43,367 bases of DNA, taken from assembly GCA_031263565.1 (NCBI GenBank), contig JAISFR010000045.1:1-43367 (forward strand), read 5' to 3'. Numbering within the stretch: position 1 is the stretch's first letter; every line of letters begins with the position of its first letter. Of the stretch, positions 15,884 through 25,047 are shown piece after piece. The notes beneath the pieces were generated by a model. That model did no database searches and was not told the origin of the DNA. It worked only from the letters and a program-made list of their open reading frames with translations. A program made the translations under genes and the position numbers. Origin of the DNA: Candidatus Adiutrix sp. GTDB lineage: Bacteria > Desulfobacterota > Desulfarculia > Adiutricales > Adiutricaceae.

Positions 15884-16341
15884 GGCTTCAAAGTACCTTC
15901 CCGCCAATGCCGTTGGAATTCCTGAAAAAAGGGCGGGGTCTCCAGCAGCAGTTCCCCGGACAGATCCACCATCATCTGAATGGAATAGCCCCGGCTGGCC
16001 AGTTGGCCGTCGGTCTTCAGAACCCGGTATTCCATGTTCAGGCGGGCCGCCTCGTGCCAATGGAGAAGGCATTCCACGCTGAATTTTTCCAGGTAGAGCA
16101 GCGGCCGCAGATAGTCCACATGAAGTCTGCGGATGGGCAGTATGGCCCCGGCCTCTTTAAAGTCCAGATAAGTCAGGCCGTAGCGCCGGCCCATCTCCTC
16201 CCGGCCGTCTTCCAGATAACCGGCGTAGCGGCCGTGCCAGACAATGCCCAGGGCGTCGACCTCTTCCAGGCGAACGGTCCGTTCGCAAACGACTTTCAGG
16301 GGCGGCGGCCCGCCCTGGTTCTTAAAATAGGGTTTGAACAC
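15874..16341 (-). CDS. Hotdog-fold acyl thioesterase (YbgC/4-HBT-like, ApeK-like)
   Basis: 155 residues. The 4-hydroxybenzoyl-CoA-thioesterase signature reads EEVDALGIVWHGRYAGYLED, with the catalytic Asp at 29. It should release or proofread acyl-CoA or acyl-ACP intermediates of the polyene pathway. The start is GTG at 16341, three bases after the stop of the dehydratase gene. No strong Shine-Dalgarno is visible, so coupling to the upstream gene is likely. Confidence 0.85.
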   Translation of the reverse strand: MFKPYFKNQGGPPPLKVVCERTVRLEEVDALGIVWHGRYAGYLEDGREEMGRRYGLTYLDFKEAGAILPIRRLHVDYLRPLLYLEKFSVECLLHWHEAARLNMEYRVLKTDGQLASRGYSIQMMVDLSGELLLETPPFFQEFQRHWREGTLKPCG

Positions 16342-16344
16342 GAT

Positions 16345-16761
16345 TCAGACCAATTTCAGACGCATAAAAGCCACGTCGTTTTCCAGTTGAGCGCCAAGAG
16401 GCCGGTTGCGAAGCTGAAAACGCCATTCGCCGTGGCCGCCTTCCGGGGCCTGGGCGTAGACCGTCAGAAGGGAATCCGGCTTCACCAGGGCCAGGAACTT
16501 GGCCTGGACCACGGCTTCGATTCTCAATTCCCGGCCTAGGGCGGCCTGGGCCGCGTCTTTGGCCAGGAGCACCTGGGCCAGGGCCGGCAGAACCGGCCGG
16601 CCCTCGAAATGGCCCTGAAAGGGCGAGAAGCCGGGGGTCAGCTGATAGGCGCAGCGGCTGACCGTTCCCCGCCCTTTGAGGTAGTCGGCCGACGGCGGCC
16701 AGGCCGCCTCCGGCCCGCCTTGCCTGGCCCGGGCTATGTCATTCCAGATTCGGCCGCTCAT
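16345..16761 (-). CDS. Hotdog beta-hydroxyacyl-ACP dehydratase (ApeI/FabA-like)
   Basis: 138 residues. The dehydratase motif FQGHFEGRPVLPALAQ near 48-63 supplies the catalytic His. It would remove water after ketoreduction, creating the conjugated double bonds. It is separate from the second dehydratase at 20221-20655; two dehydratases per cluster is usual for APE pathways. It starts with an ATGA overlap on the DUF3261-like gene. Confidence 0.82.
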   Translation of the reverse strand: MSGRIWNDIARARQGGPEAAWPPSADYLKGRGTVSRCAYQLTPGFSPFQGHFEGRPVLPALAQVLLAKDAAQAALGRELRIEAVVQAKFLALVKPDSLLTVYAQAPEGGHGEWRFQLRNRPLGAQLENDVAFMRLKLV

Positions 16762-17258
16762 GGTCTGGCCGGGCCGCCTTCCAGATTCAGGGTCCAGCGC
16801 CGGCCTTCAAGGTGGCGGTAAGTCACCCGACCCTCCCGGTCACGTTCGGCCGCCCAAGCCTGGCCGGATATTTTTTCAGGCTCCCCGGGCGTCAGCAAAA
16901 ACCCTGGGTTTTCAGCCAGCATCCGGGCCAGGGCGCCGCCGCTCTTCTTCATCAGCGGGTCGGCCCCCGGGGCGTTGCGGCAGGGGCCGGTTTTCGTTCC
17001 GCTCAGGGCGCAGTCCCCCAAAGTGGCCCCAAAGGCCGACAGGGCCAGGAGCCGCCCCCGGCCGTCGTATTCCGGGGCGCTCAGGAAAATCAGGGTCAAG
17101 GGCAGGGCTTCTCCGGCGCTGTCCAGGGTGGCCGACCAGCGCCTTTCGATAGTCGGCTGGCCTTCAAAAAGGTCCACCGAGGCCGGCGGCGTTTTGGCCG
17201 AACAGGCGGCCAGGGCCCAGAGAGCGCCGATAAAGATCAGTCTTCCGATGCTTTTCAT
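16758..17258 (-). CDS. Outer-membrane lipoprotein, DUF3261-like (ApeN-like)
   Basis: 166 residues with a lipoprotein signal: a basic MKS start, a hydrophobic core and the lipobox LAAC. The rest is a beta-rich domain (LPLTLIFLSAPEYDGRGRLL, FGATLGDCALSG) resembling DUF3261 proteins of APE clusters, which act with the LolA-like and MMPL proteins in moving the lipid to the outer membrane. The start at 17258 overlaps the exporter stop by ATGA and follows GGGAGGAAG. The longer open frame upstream lies inside the exporter gene and is rejected. Lipoprotein call is secure; the DUF3261 match is from memory of the family. Confidence 0.75.
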   Translation of the reverse strand: MKSIGRLIFIGALWALAACSAKTPPASVDLFEGQPTIERRWSATLDSAGEALPLTLIFLSAPEYDGRGRLLALSAFGATLGDCALSGTKTGPCRNAPGADPLMKKSGGALARMLAENPGFLLTPGEPEKISGQAWAAERDREGRVTYRHLEGRRWTLNLEGGPARP

Positions 17259-19603
17259 AGCCTCTTCCTCCCGCGGTACAGGCGGGGCAGCAGCCATATG
17301 GATAGCGGCATGGCCACGGCCAGACCCACGAAGACCGTTCGGCCCAGAGCGTGGAGCACCGGGTGATCGGCCAGGATCAGGATGCCGATGCCGGCCAGGG
17401 TCGAAAGTCCGGAAACGAAAATGGCCTTGGGCGCGCCCAGGTCGACCCGGGCCCGCAGTTCGCTGACCACCACAATGCCGTAGTCGGCCCCCAGGCAGAT
17501 GACCAGGGGCAGGGCGGCCGTTTCCACCAGACCCGGCGGCTGCCTCCGCAGCAGTTGAAATAGCAGCACCGCCGTCAGTCCGCCAAGGGCCGGCAGAAAG
17601 GCCAGAAGGGCCGGGACCGCGCCCCGGAAAGCCCGAAACAGCAGGGCCAGGCAAAGCAGCGCGCAAAGGGGCCAGAGGCTTTTTTCGCCGGCCAGGGCCT
17701 GGCTGAGGTTTTTTTCCAGACCGGCCGCTGAAAGAACAAAAATCCGCCCGTCAAAGTCTTCGCTCAGCCTGGCTCCGGCTTCGGCCAGGATGACGGCGAA
17801 ATGGCGGCCACCCTTTTCGGCCAGAAAACTGTCGGCCAGGGGGCCCAGGCAGGCCGCCCGCAGGCTGTCCGGGCTGACCGGCCGCCCGGGCCCGGTCAGG
17901 GCCCAGCGGAAAAAGGGCTCAAAGGCGGCCGCTTCAAAACCTTCGCGCCCGGCGGCCTCGATCAGGCCGGATTTCAGACCGGGGCCGTAAGTCCGGACAA
18001 AAATCGCCCAGGCCAGCAAATTGGCTTGCTGTTCGTCCGGCGGCGGCAGCAGAGCGGCCAGAGAGGCGGCCGAGCCGGGTTCTCGCCGGTTAAGCTCCCG
18101 AGTGGCCAGACCGGCCAGTTCCAGGGCTTCGCGCAGATCGGCGCCCTCGGCCAGCAAGATCTGCCGCCCGCCGTCCAGCCGCCAGACTTTTTCTATGGCC
18201 GCCTGGTCCCGGCTGAGGTCCGGGTCGGGCAGACCCAGAGCCCTGACCGAGACGGCCGGGGGGTAGAGCAGCAGCAACAGGGCGTTGAGCCCGGCCAGGG
18301 CCGAAAAAACAGCCCAGATCCGGGTTCCGTCAGGCGATGCCGGCGGCGGGAACGGCTGGCGGCCGGGGGCGGCCGCCTCCCGGGGGCGGTCCATGGCCGG
18401 GCAGTGGGGCAGCACGATCAGGGCCCAGGCATAGCCGGCCACAATGGCCAGGGCCGAGAAAAAAGCCAGTTGGCGGATGGCCGGCACCGAGGAAAAAAGC
18501 AACACCCCGAAGCCGGCCGCGCAGATAAGAGTGCTGTGCCCCAGGGGTGCGGCCACCTGACTTAAGGCCGCGGGCGGATCCGGCGCCCGGCGCAGAGCGT
18601 AGTGAACATGGACCGCGTAATCCTCGGCAATGCCCAGAACAGCCGCGCCGAAGCCCAGGGCCAGGCCGCTGACCGGGGGAAAGGCGAGCGTCAGGCCGGC
18701 GGCGGCCAGCAGTACGGCCACGGCCGGGGTCAGGAAGAGCCAGAAGGCCCCCCAGCTCCTGACCAGAAAAAGGTAAATGGCCAGAATCAGAAGCATGGCC
18801 AGGCTCAGGGTCAGGACCAGATCCGTTTCAATGGCCCGGGCATTGGCGGCGGTGTGCCGGTGGGCCCCGGCTGTCTGGAGGCTCAGCCCCCGGGGCAGTC
18901 CGGCTTCCAGGGCCTCCAGATTCTCCATCAGGGCCAGACAGCCGGCCGTATCATTCATGGAGACCAGGGGCTGGATGATGATCAGCAGATGCCGTCCGTC
19001 CGGGCTCAGGGGATGCCCCAGAAGGGGATCGGCCAGGGGCCGTCCGGTCTGGGCGGGGAAGAGCCGGAACAGATGACTGCGCAGCTTCAAGGGATCGGCC
19101 CGCCAGAAAAAACTGTTAAGCCCGCTCGGCCCGGCCAGATCGCCTTTCAGTTCGGCCAGGGCCCGGGGCCAGGCTTCCGGAGCGCTTTCGGCCGTGACCC
19201 TGGTCAGACATTCCCGATCGCAGAGGGCCGGCAGGAGGTTCATCAGTCCCTCGGGCCCGGGGAGGCCCCCGGCCAGATCCAGAGCCCGCATCAGGCCCGG
19301 GTCCAGCCCGGCGATCAGCTCATCGGCGGCCGGGGCCAGATTGGCGGTCGCCCGGCCTTCCTCGGCGCTGAGCTGCAGGAGCATCAAACGCGAAAAGGGA
19401 GCCAGGTCCATCAGTTCGGCCGTGCGTTTCAAGGTCGGGGAGGAATCGGGCCACAGCGCGGCCAGACCCTTGTCCATCTCCAGCCCGGAAGTCGCATAAA
19501 AAGAAAGCCCCAGAAGGCTTAGGGTCAAGCCGCCCAATAAGATCCGGCGGGGCCGAAAAAAAATATAAAGTCGGGCCGCCCAGTCGGTCATGGCCTTGGC
19601 CAT
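17255..19603 (-). CDS. MMPL/RND-family exporter (ApeM-like)
   Basis: Inner-membrane lipid exporter of 782 residues with two repeated halves, each a TM helix, a large periplasmic loop and a bundle of further helices. The proton-relay motifs are GIAEDYAVHVHY in the first half and LGADYGIVVVSEL in the second. It probably moves the finished polyene lipid outwards. It starts at 19603, three bases after the LolA-like gene; an in-frame ATG at 19591 is an alternative. Confidence 0.9.
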   Translation of the reverse strand: MAKAMTDWAARLYIFFRPRRILLGGLTLSLLGLSFYATSGLEMDKGLAALWPDSSPTLKRTAELMDLAPFSRLMLLQLSAEEGRATANLAPAADELIAGLDPGLMRALDLAGGLPGPEGLMNLLPALCDRECLTRVTAESAPEAWPRALAELKGDLAGPSGLNSFFWRADPLKLRSHLFRLFPAQTGRPLADPLLGHPLSPDGRHLLIIIQPLVSMNDTAGCLALMENLEALEAGLPRGLSLQTAGAHRHTAANARAIETDLVLTLSLAMLLILAIYLFLVRSWGAFWLFLTPAVAVLLAAAGLTLAFPPVSGLALGFGAAVLGIAEDYAVHVHYALRRAPDPPAALSQVAAPLGHSTLICAAGFGVLLFSSVPAIRQLAFFSALAIVAGYAWALIVLPHCPAMDRPREAAAPGRQPFPPPASPDGTRIWAVFSALAGLNALLLLLYPPAVSVRALGLPDPDLSRDQAAIEKVWRLDGGRQILLAEGADLREALELAGLATRELNRREPGSAASLAALLPPPDEQQANLLAWAIFVRTYGPGLKSGLIEAAGREGFEAAAFEPFFRWALTGPGRPVSPDSLRAACLGPLADSFLAEKGGRHFAVILAEAGARLSEDFDGRIFVLSAAGLEKNLSQALAGEKSLWPLCALLCLALLFRAFRGAVPALLAFLPALGGLTAVLLFQLLRRQPPGLVETAALPLVICLGADYGIVVVSELRARVDLGAPKAIFVSGLSTLAGIGILILADHPVLHALGRTVFVGLAVAMPLSIWLLPRLYRGRKRL

Positions 19604-19606
19604 TGC

Positions 19607-20224
19607 TCAATCGGCCGGCCGGGGCTGATTGAGGCGCACGGCGCTGAAAGTCAGGGTGGTGCGGCTTTCCGGCTCGCGCAGGGTCACTTGACGGACGGTG
19701 CGCAGATCGGCGTTGAACTCCACCTCCAAGGCCTCGATGAACTTGCGGGCCCCGGCTCTTTTGGGGATGACCTCAAGGCGCAGCGGCTCTTCGCCCGCCA
19801 CGGTCACCTGATAGGCGGCTTCAATGGCTTCCGGGTCGAGATTCATCCAGGCCAGCACCTGGCCGGCGGCCAGGCGGGCGGCTTCGGCCATGGCTTCCGG
19901 CTGGGGGAGACGCTTTTCCGGCGGGCCGGTCCAGGCCCGGACCCGGCCGCCTTCCAGGTCCAGGCCGCTGACGCCTGGCGCCAGATATTCCCAGTGAAGA
20001 TAATCAGGGCGCGAGAAAAAAAAGACGCCTCTGGATATCACCGGCTCTTTCAAAAAATCGAATTTCTTTTCCTGGGTGAATTGGCCGTTTATGGATTGGA
20101 CGTCGGCCAGGGCGGCCGAAAGTGAGATGAGGCGCCGGCGCGCGGCGGACTGGTCGGCCCCGGCCGGGGCGGCCGTCAGCAGCAGGCTTGCAAGTGTTAA
20201 AATCAAAAAAAAACGGATCTTCAT
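19607..20224 (-). CDS. LolA-like outer-membrane lipid/lipoprotein carrier (ApeL-like)
   Basis: Periplasmic carrier of 205 residues with a cleavable signal peptide (MKIRFFLIL to about residue 23) and a LolA fold signature: INGQFTQEKKFDFLKEPVISRG, then FFFSRPDYLHWEY. Such dedicated LolA homologues occur in APE clusters and shuttle the hydrophobic product between the membranes. The start overlaps the dehydratase stop by ATGA. Confidence 0.88.
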   Translation of the reverse strand: MKIRFFLILTLASLLLTAAPAGADQSAARRRLISLSAALADVQSINGQFTQEKKFDFLKEPVISRGVFFFSRPDYLHWEYLAPGVSGLDLEGGRVRAWTGPPEKRLPQPEAMAEAARLAAGQVLAWMNLDPEAIEAAYQVTVAGEEPLRLEVIPKRAGARKFIEALEVEFNADLRTVRQVTLREPESRTTLTFSAVRLNQPRPAD

Positions 20225-20655
20225 GCCCGGCCCTCCCGGGGGACGTAGATGGTCAACTGGCCGGCGGCCAGCAGTTCCCCGTCTTGAAAGGCCTCACCGT
20301 CCACCACTGAAAAATCCTCCACCTGACTGAAAATCCGTACTTTGACGGTGACCGGGAAACCCAGCCGGGCCCGGCCGCGCAAGGCGACCCTTTTGAGGCC
20401 AACCAGAAAACCGGCGCTTCCGGCGGTCTCCGCCCCCCGCTGACAGCAGGCCAGGGCGGCGAAAGTCTGGGCCATCATCTCGAATAAAACAGCCTCCTCC
20501 ACCTGGCCGTCGGCGCTCAGAAAGAGGCAGCCCTCATCGAAAACCGTGCGGCTCTCGGCGGCCTCCCCAGTTACCGACAAGAGCTCATCCAGCACCAGCA
20601 TGGGCGGCCGGTGGGGGATGAGCCCCTGTACTTTTTCAGGCCGGGCGTGGCCCAT
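20221..20655 (-). CDS. Hotdog beta-hydroxyacyl-ACP dehydratase (ApeP/FabZ-like)
   Basis: 144 residues. The N-terminal IPHRPPMLVLDELL matches the FabZ-like LPHRxPFLLVD motif with the catalytic His. The helix VLFEMMAQTFAALA supplies the acidic partner. It is the second dehydratase of the cluster. It starts with a TAATG overlap on the upstream lipoprotein gene. Confidence 0.83.
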   Translation of the reverse strand: MGHARPEKVQGLIPHRPPMLVLDELLSVTGEAAESRTVFDEGCLFLSADGQVEEAVLFEMMAQTFAALACCQRGAETAGSAGFLVGLKRVALRGRARLGFPVTVKVRIFSQVEDFSVVDGEAFQDGELLAAGQLTIYVPREGRA

Positions 20656-21065
20656 TACTTCATTTTGGTCATCTGGACGTTGACGGCCTGGCGGAGATAG
20701 TCGACCCAGTTGTTGTACTGGTTGTGGATGGTCCGGTCCTTGGCGTTGTAATCCAGATTCTGGCTGTTTTTATAGAGAATGGAATAGCTGTTGGCACTGT
20801 AAGGTATTTCCACTTCAGCCATATGCTGGCGCACGGTCAGGGTGGCGGAGATGACCCCGGGGGTCAGTTCCCGGGCAATCCAGCCCTTTTCTTGGGCCCC
20901 CAGCAGAATGGCCTGCCTGACCTGGGCCTCGGTCAGGCCTTTGCCGCTGTAGCTGACCACCGGCAGGTTGGTGGGGTTCTGCAGATTGGCCTGGCGCATG
21001 CAGCCGGTCAGGCAGAAAGACATGATCATGATCGAAGCCAGAACGAGGTAGCCTTTTTGGAACAT
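20655..21065 (-). CDS. Small outer-membrane lipoprotein, function unknown
   Basis: 136 residues with a lipoprotein signal ending LTGC and a polar mature part (VSYSGKGLTEAQVRQAILLG, DRTIHNQYNNWVDYLRQAV). I recognise no enzyme motif. It is the first gene behind an internal promoter and is translationally coupled to the dehydratase, so it belongs to the pigment cluster, perhaps as an envelope or assembly factor. The ATG at 21065 follows AGGAGG. The frame is open further upstream, but that part overlaps the promoter and the acyltransferase end and is rejected. Confidence 0.8.
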   Translation of the reverse strand: MFQKGYLVLASIMIMSFCLTGCMRQANLQNPTNLPVVSYSGKGLTEAQVRQAILLGAQEKGWIARELTPGVISATLTVRQHMAEVEIPYSANSYSILYKNSQNLDYNAKDRTIHNQYNNWVDYLRQAVNVQMTKMK

Positions 21066-21128
21066 TTGTTTCCTCCTGTGATGGGTGATGCCGGTTTGTC
21101 TTGAGACGTGGGATAATAGTAGGAAGTA

Positions 21129-21157
21129 ATTATAAACCATTGGGCGCTCCGGGTAAA
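21129..21157 (-). promoter_or_regulatory. Internal promoter of the APE-like cluster
   Basis: Minus-strand TTTACC (21152-21157), a 17-base spacer and a perfect TATAAT (21129-21134), in the 127-base gap between the PlsC-like gene and the small lipoprotein gene. The predicted leader is about 55-60 nt. It would drive 14 genes from 21065 down to 8943. Confidence 0.65.
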
Positions 21158-21192
21158 GAATTATGAGCGCGGCCCCGGACTGTTTCCGGTGA

Positions 21193-21975
21193 TTATTTCC
21201 GGCCCTGATCCAAGGCGCTGAGGAAACGCCGCCGCACCTGGCGGCGCAGGGCCCCGTGAGGGATGGCTTCCCCGGCGAAAAGGCCGGGATCAAGGCGGGG
21301 ACCCATTTCCAATTCAATGGGCCCGGGGCGGAAGACAAAGGAACCCTTGGGCATGACCCGGCCGCTGCCTTTGATGATCATGGGGGCCACCGGACTGTTC
21401 AGCTCCGTGGCCAGTTTGAATATTCCGGAATGAAAGCGGCCCAGCCGGCCGTCGCGGCTGCGGGTGCCTTCCGGAAAGCCGAGCAGCACGGCCCCGGCCC
21501 CCAATTCTTTTCCGGCCTGCTTCAGGATGCTCTCCGCCCCGGTCCCTTCAGTCTCAATGTAGTCGGCCAGGCGCATCAGGGGCCCGAAGAAAAAGAGGCG
21601 GCGAAAGGGCCAGGCCCGCACCAGCACGCAGATGTTGTGGTCTTCAATGCGGCTCATTAAATAAAGATCCAGCCAGGATTGGTGGTTGGCGGCCACAATG
21701 GCCGGCGAGCCGGGACGCACCAGTTCGGTGCCGCTGACCCTGAGCGGCACAAAAGGCTCGATCAGCCGTAAATAGAGGCGGGCGTAATGCCAGGTGCCTT
21801 CGCGGGCCGTGCGGGCCACGCTCCAGCCCCTGATTCGCCCGGTCAAAAACCAGAAAGGGGCCAGAAACAGAGACGCCGCCGAAGCCAGCAGCAGCCAGCC
21901 CCAACACCAGAGATTGGCCGCGACCAGGCGTATGGAGGACGGCCCGTCGGCTTCAGGCGTTCGCGGCCTGACCAT
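21193..21975 (-). CDS. PlsC-like 1-acyl-glycerol-3-phosphate acyltransferase family protein
   Basis: 260 residues with one N-terminal hydrophobic anchor. The LPLAT motifs are NHQSWLD (HX4D complete) and FPEGTRS. It may acylate a glycerol or sugar carrier of the pigment lipid; a housekeeping phosphatidic-acid role is less likely in this setting. The ATG at 21975 lies 23 bases inside the ACP gene and has AGGA just before it; a TTG at 21987 would add four residues. Confidence 0.85.
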   Translation of the reverse strand: MVRPRTPEADGPSSIRLVAANLWCWGWLLLASAASLFLAPFWFLTGRIRGWSVARTAREGTWHYARLYLRLIEPFVPLRVSGTELVRPGSPAIVAANHQSWLDLYLMSRIEDHNICVLVRAWPFRRLFFFGPLMRLADYIETEGTGAESILKQAGKELGAGAVLLGFPEGTRSRDGRLGRFHSGIFKLATELNSPVAPMIIKGSGRVMPKGSFVFRPGPIELEMGPRLDPGLFAGEAIPHGALRRQVRRRFLSALDQGRK

Positions 21976-22225
21976 TTTCCTGTTCAATAGTGATCAGAAT
22001 GAATTCCATCACGTCGGCCAGGGTCTGAATTTCTTTCAGGGCGGCCTTGTCCTGGATTTTGAAGTCAAAGGCCGTCTCCAGCACAATGACCATGTCCACC
22101 ATGTCCAGGCTGTCCAGACCCAGGTCTTCCTTTATGCGGGCTTCAGGGACCATCTGCTCAGGTTTCAGTTCAAATTCCTCGGCCAGAGCCCGGGTCACGG
22201 TCCCCCAAATCCTCTCATCCATCAT
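21953..22225 (-). CDS. Acyl carrier protein 2
   Basis: 90 residues with the phosphopantetheine serine S39 in DLGLDSLDMVDMV. It is clearly different from ACP1 (12193-12450). In APE systems two ACPs serve different ketosynthases. The start at 22225 follows AGAGGA eight bases upstream; a second ATG follows directly. Confidence 0.93.
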   Translation of the reverse strand: MMDERIWGTVTRALAEEFELKPEQMVPEARIKEDLGLDSLDMVDMVIVLETAFDFKIQDKAALKEIQTLADVMEFILITIEQENGQAANA

Positions 22226-22300
22226 CGAACATTCCTCTCAATTTTACTTTGTTCCCTGGCTTTGTCAGTTTCCGGCCGGGCCGGCGGCGGCGGCCTTGCA

Positions 22301-23593
22301 TCAAGTCGGCCGATCAATGCATTTCTTGACGACCAGGCTGGCGTTTACGCCGCCCAGGGCGAAGCTGTTTTTCAACAATGCCGTGATTATAAGTTTTTGG
22401 GGAAATTTTGGCAAGCGCAGCTTAATAGAATCATCAGCTAAATGATTGAAATTATAGTTAGGTATAAAAATATCCTGGCTTATCATACGGATGGAGGCAA
22501 TCAATTCCAGGGCGCCGCTGGCGGCCATGCTGTGCCCCAGGAGGCTTTTGAGGCTGTTCACCGGGACTTCGCCGCCCAGGAGAGCCGCAATGGCCAGGGC
22601 TTCGGCCCGGTCGCCTTCCACCGTAGCCGTGGCGTGGGCGTTCACGGCCTGTATTTCCCGGGGCGAAAGGCCGCTGTCGTCTAGGGCGGCTTGCATGGCC
22701 CGGGTCAGGCCCTCTATTTCCGGGTGAACCAGGTTGCTGGGGGAGGAGCTCAGCCCAAAGCCGGCAATTTCAGCCAGAACGGCGGCGCCCCGGGACCGGG
22801 CGTGACTTTCACTTTCCAGGATAATCAGGCCGGCCCCTTCGCTGCAGACGAGGCCGTCGCGCTGGCTGTCAAAGGGGCGGCTGGCGGTCTGCGGGTCAGG
22901 GTTGTGGGAGGCGGCCAGGATCTGGTCAAAGGTCAGGGCGGTCAGGATGTCGAATTCCTCGGTTCCGCCGCAGAGCATGATTTCTTCCCGGCCGGCGCTG
23001 ATGGCTTCATAGGCCAGGCCGATGGCCTGGAGACCGGCGGCGCAGGCCGCCGAAGGGGCCAGCAGGCGACCGGTGAGGCCCAGATACTGGGCCAGGGCCG
23101 AGGCCGCGCCGTGGCCCATGATTTTAAAAAAAGTGGCGCCGCGGATTCCGCTGAAATCTTTGGCCACTAAATATTGGCTGAAAAATTCAGTCAGGGTTTC
23201 CGGGCTGCCCATGGTCGTGCCCAGGGCCAGGCCCATGGCCCTGGGCCAGTCCTCGGCCAGGCCGGCCGAATCCAGGGCCTCCCGGGCGGCCAGGGAGGCG
23301 AAAAGTCCCATGCGGGACATGGCCCGGCGATAGGTTCGGGGAATGAGTTTGGCGTCCAGTTCCGGTACCAGGCCGACCACCCGGACTCCCAGGCCGGGTA
23401 TTTTTTCAGCGCCGGGCAGCGGACTCAAGGGGCGGCGGCCCTCCAGGAGGCCCTGCCACAGGGCTTCCACTCCCGGGCCGTAGGGCGAAACAGCCCCCAG
23501 GCCGGTGACCAGCACCCGATTCCGCCCGCCGCCGGGATCCTTCGGCGCCGGCCTCGTCCGCGAAGGCCCGGAATCGTCGCGTGTTTCCTTCAT
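22301..23593 (-). CDS. Beta-ketoacyl-ACP synthase (FabF/ApeO-like), second active copy
   Basis: 430 residues with a full triad: C184 in APSAACAAGLQA, H320 in NAHATATVEGD and H354 in KSLLGHSMAASG. It condenses malonyl-ACP onto the growing chain. The ATG at 23593 overlaps the oxidoreductase stop by ATGA; the open frame further upstream overprints that gene. The 3' end is odd: about 22370-22490 is AT-rich while the rest is very GC-rich, yet the frame stays intact and encodes a normal KS C-terminus. Confidence 0.92.
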   Translation of the reverse strand: MKETRDDSGPSRTRPAPKDPGGGRNRVLVTGLGAVSPYGPGVEALWQGLLEGRRPLSPLPGAEKIPGLGVRVVGLVPELDAKLIPRTYRRAMSRMGLFASLAAREALDSAGLAEDWPRAMGLALGTTMGSPETLTEFFSQYLVAKDFSGIRGATFFKIMGHGAASALAQYLGLTGRLLAPSAACAAGLQAIGLAYEAISAGREEIMLCGGTEEFDILTALTFDQILAASHNPDPQTASRPFDSQRDGLVCSEGAGLIILESESHARSRGAAVLAEIAGFGLSSSPSNLVHPEIEGLTRAMQAALDDSGLSPREIQAVNAHATATVEGDRAEALAIAALLGGEVPVNSLKSLLGHSMAASGALELIASIRMISQDIFIPNYNFNHLADDSIKLRLPKFPQKLIITALLKNSFALGGVNASLVVKKCIDRPT

Positions 23594-25047
23594 GAGCGCA
23601 ATACCTCCAGAACTTTTTCCGGCCCCATTAAGACGCCCACGGCCACGGCGGCCGAGACCAGCACCCCCAGGAGTCCGGGCAGCACGATATTCTGGCCGGC
23701 CAGGGCCAGGCGGCCCACCCTGGTCATGGGCAGAACCGGGGCCTCTCCCAGCCCGTGCAGTCGCCCGTAAAGCCCGCCGCCCGAGCCCGGCCCGGCGTAA
23801 TGGCGGAGACTCAGGTCCGTGGCGCTGTCCACGATTTCCAGTTCGCCAGCCAGCTCCGGGCAAAGATCCAATATACGGCGGCGCAGACTTTCAGCCCGCT
23901 CTTGCTTGAAGGCCAGATAAGCGGGCGGGCGGGCGCCGCTTCGGCTGTCCCGCCAGGGGGCGGTGGCCTCCCGGGGCATGGAGGTGACGGCCGTCAGGGG
24001 CCAGCGGCCGTCCCGGCCGGAGCCGGCGGAGAGATAAATGGCCCCCCGTTCCGGGTCGAACCAGTCGGCCGGGTTCGAGCCGGGGGCGATGAAAAATTGG
24101 CGGCCGCCCGGAAAATCCCGCCGGGCCGCGCCGAAGAGAATAAAGGGTGACAGGGTCTGCTTCAGATTTTTAAGCCGGCGGGTTAAGATCGGCCGCAGGG
24201 CGCCCGGCGGCAGAAGATCGGGCAGGGCGCCGGGCGGCCCGGTGAAAACGCAGAAATCGGCCGGCCGGCGTTCCGGCCCGGAGCGGCCGCGGACGACGGC
24301 GGCCTGAAATCCGTTGTCCGCATCGGTTTCCAGGGCGGTGACCAGAGCCCCGCATCTGATCTCCACCTCCTTTTCAGCCAAAACTGCCTCAAAGGCCCGC
24401 GTGAGGGCCTCCCCTCCGCCTTCAAAAGAGGCCGCGGCCTCAAGATATGGTCCGTTGACCAGGGAAAATTCATTGAGGGCGGCTTCATTCGGCCGGCTGC
24501 CGTACAAAAGGCAGCGAAAAGCCAGAAGGCATTTCTGAACCGGGCCCAGGGGCAGGCCGGCCAGACGGCTTTCCAGGTCGGGCCCGGTCTGGTGAAAAGC
24601 CTGGGGGTCGAAATCCCCTCCGGCCGGGTTCAGAAAGGGCGATTGGTCAATATAGGCTTGCCCCTCTTTGAAAAAGGCGTCCACAGCCGGGTCGGCCGGC
24701 AGAAGTTTTCTGAATTCCTCAAAACCGGCCGGCAGCTCGAAGTCCCGGCCGCTGTCGGTCAGGCGCAGGGTTTCGCCGCCCGGGTCGGGCAGGGGCCGGA
24801 TAGTCAGCCGGTTCAAAATCCCCAGGCAGTCCAGATAGCGGCGCAGAATCCCGTCCCGGCCCAGGCCGCCGGCGTAGTGGAAGCCGGTTTCAAAGGAGAG
24901 GCCCTGGCGTGAAAAACCCCGGGCCAGACTGCCGAGACGGGGCAGACGCTCCACCAGGCTCACTTTCAGGCCCAGGCGCCGGAAAAAGAGGGCGGCCCCC
25001 AGGCCGGCCAGGCCGCCGCCGATGACCAGGGCCCGGGCTTCAGTCAA
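23590..25047 (-). CDS. CrtI-like FAD-dependent oxidoreductase
   Basis: 485 residues. The N-terminal FAD-binding motif [19 protein letters not shown] is followed by a phytoene-desaturase or carotenoid-isomerase-like body ([16 protein letters not shown]) and the C-terminal FAD-contact segment [20 protein letters not shown]. Relatives desaturate or isomerise polyenes or prenyl chains. It overlaps the ketoreductase gene by eight bases. An extra double-bond-forming or isomerising step on the polyene is a reasonable guess; it does not belong to the minimal APE set. Confidence 0.82.
   Translation of the reverse strand: MTEARALVIGGGLAGLGAALFFRRLGLKVSLVERLPRLGSLARGFSRQGLSFETGFHYAGGLGRDGILRRYLDCLGILNRLTIRPLPDPGGETLRLTDSGRDFELPAGFEEFRKLLPADPAVDAFFKEGQAYIDQSPFLNPAGGDFDPQAFHQTGPDLESRLAGLPLGPVQKCLLAFRCLLYGSRPNEAALNEFSLVNGPYLEAAASFEGGGEALTRAFEAVLAEKEVEIRCGALVTALETDADNGFQAAVVRGRSGPERRPADFCVFTGPPGALPDLLPPGALRPILTRRLKNLKQTLSPFILFGAARRDFPGGRQFFIAPGSNPADWFDPERGAIYLSAGSGRDGRWPLTAVTSMPREATAPWRDSRSGARPPAYLAFKQERAESLRRRILDLCPELAGELEIVDSATDLSLRHYAGPGSGGGLYGRLHGLGEAPVLPMTRVGRLALAGQNIVLPGLLGVLVSAAVAVGVLMGPEKVLEVLRS

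Noticed and set aside
15884-16072. 63-residue N-terminal extension of the radical SAM protein
   Set aside because: The extra residues lie in the thioesterase reading space and do not resemble a cobalamin domain; the family-like start is at 15883.
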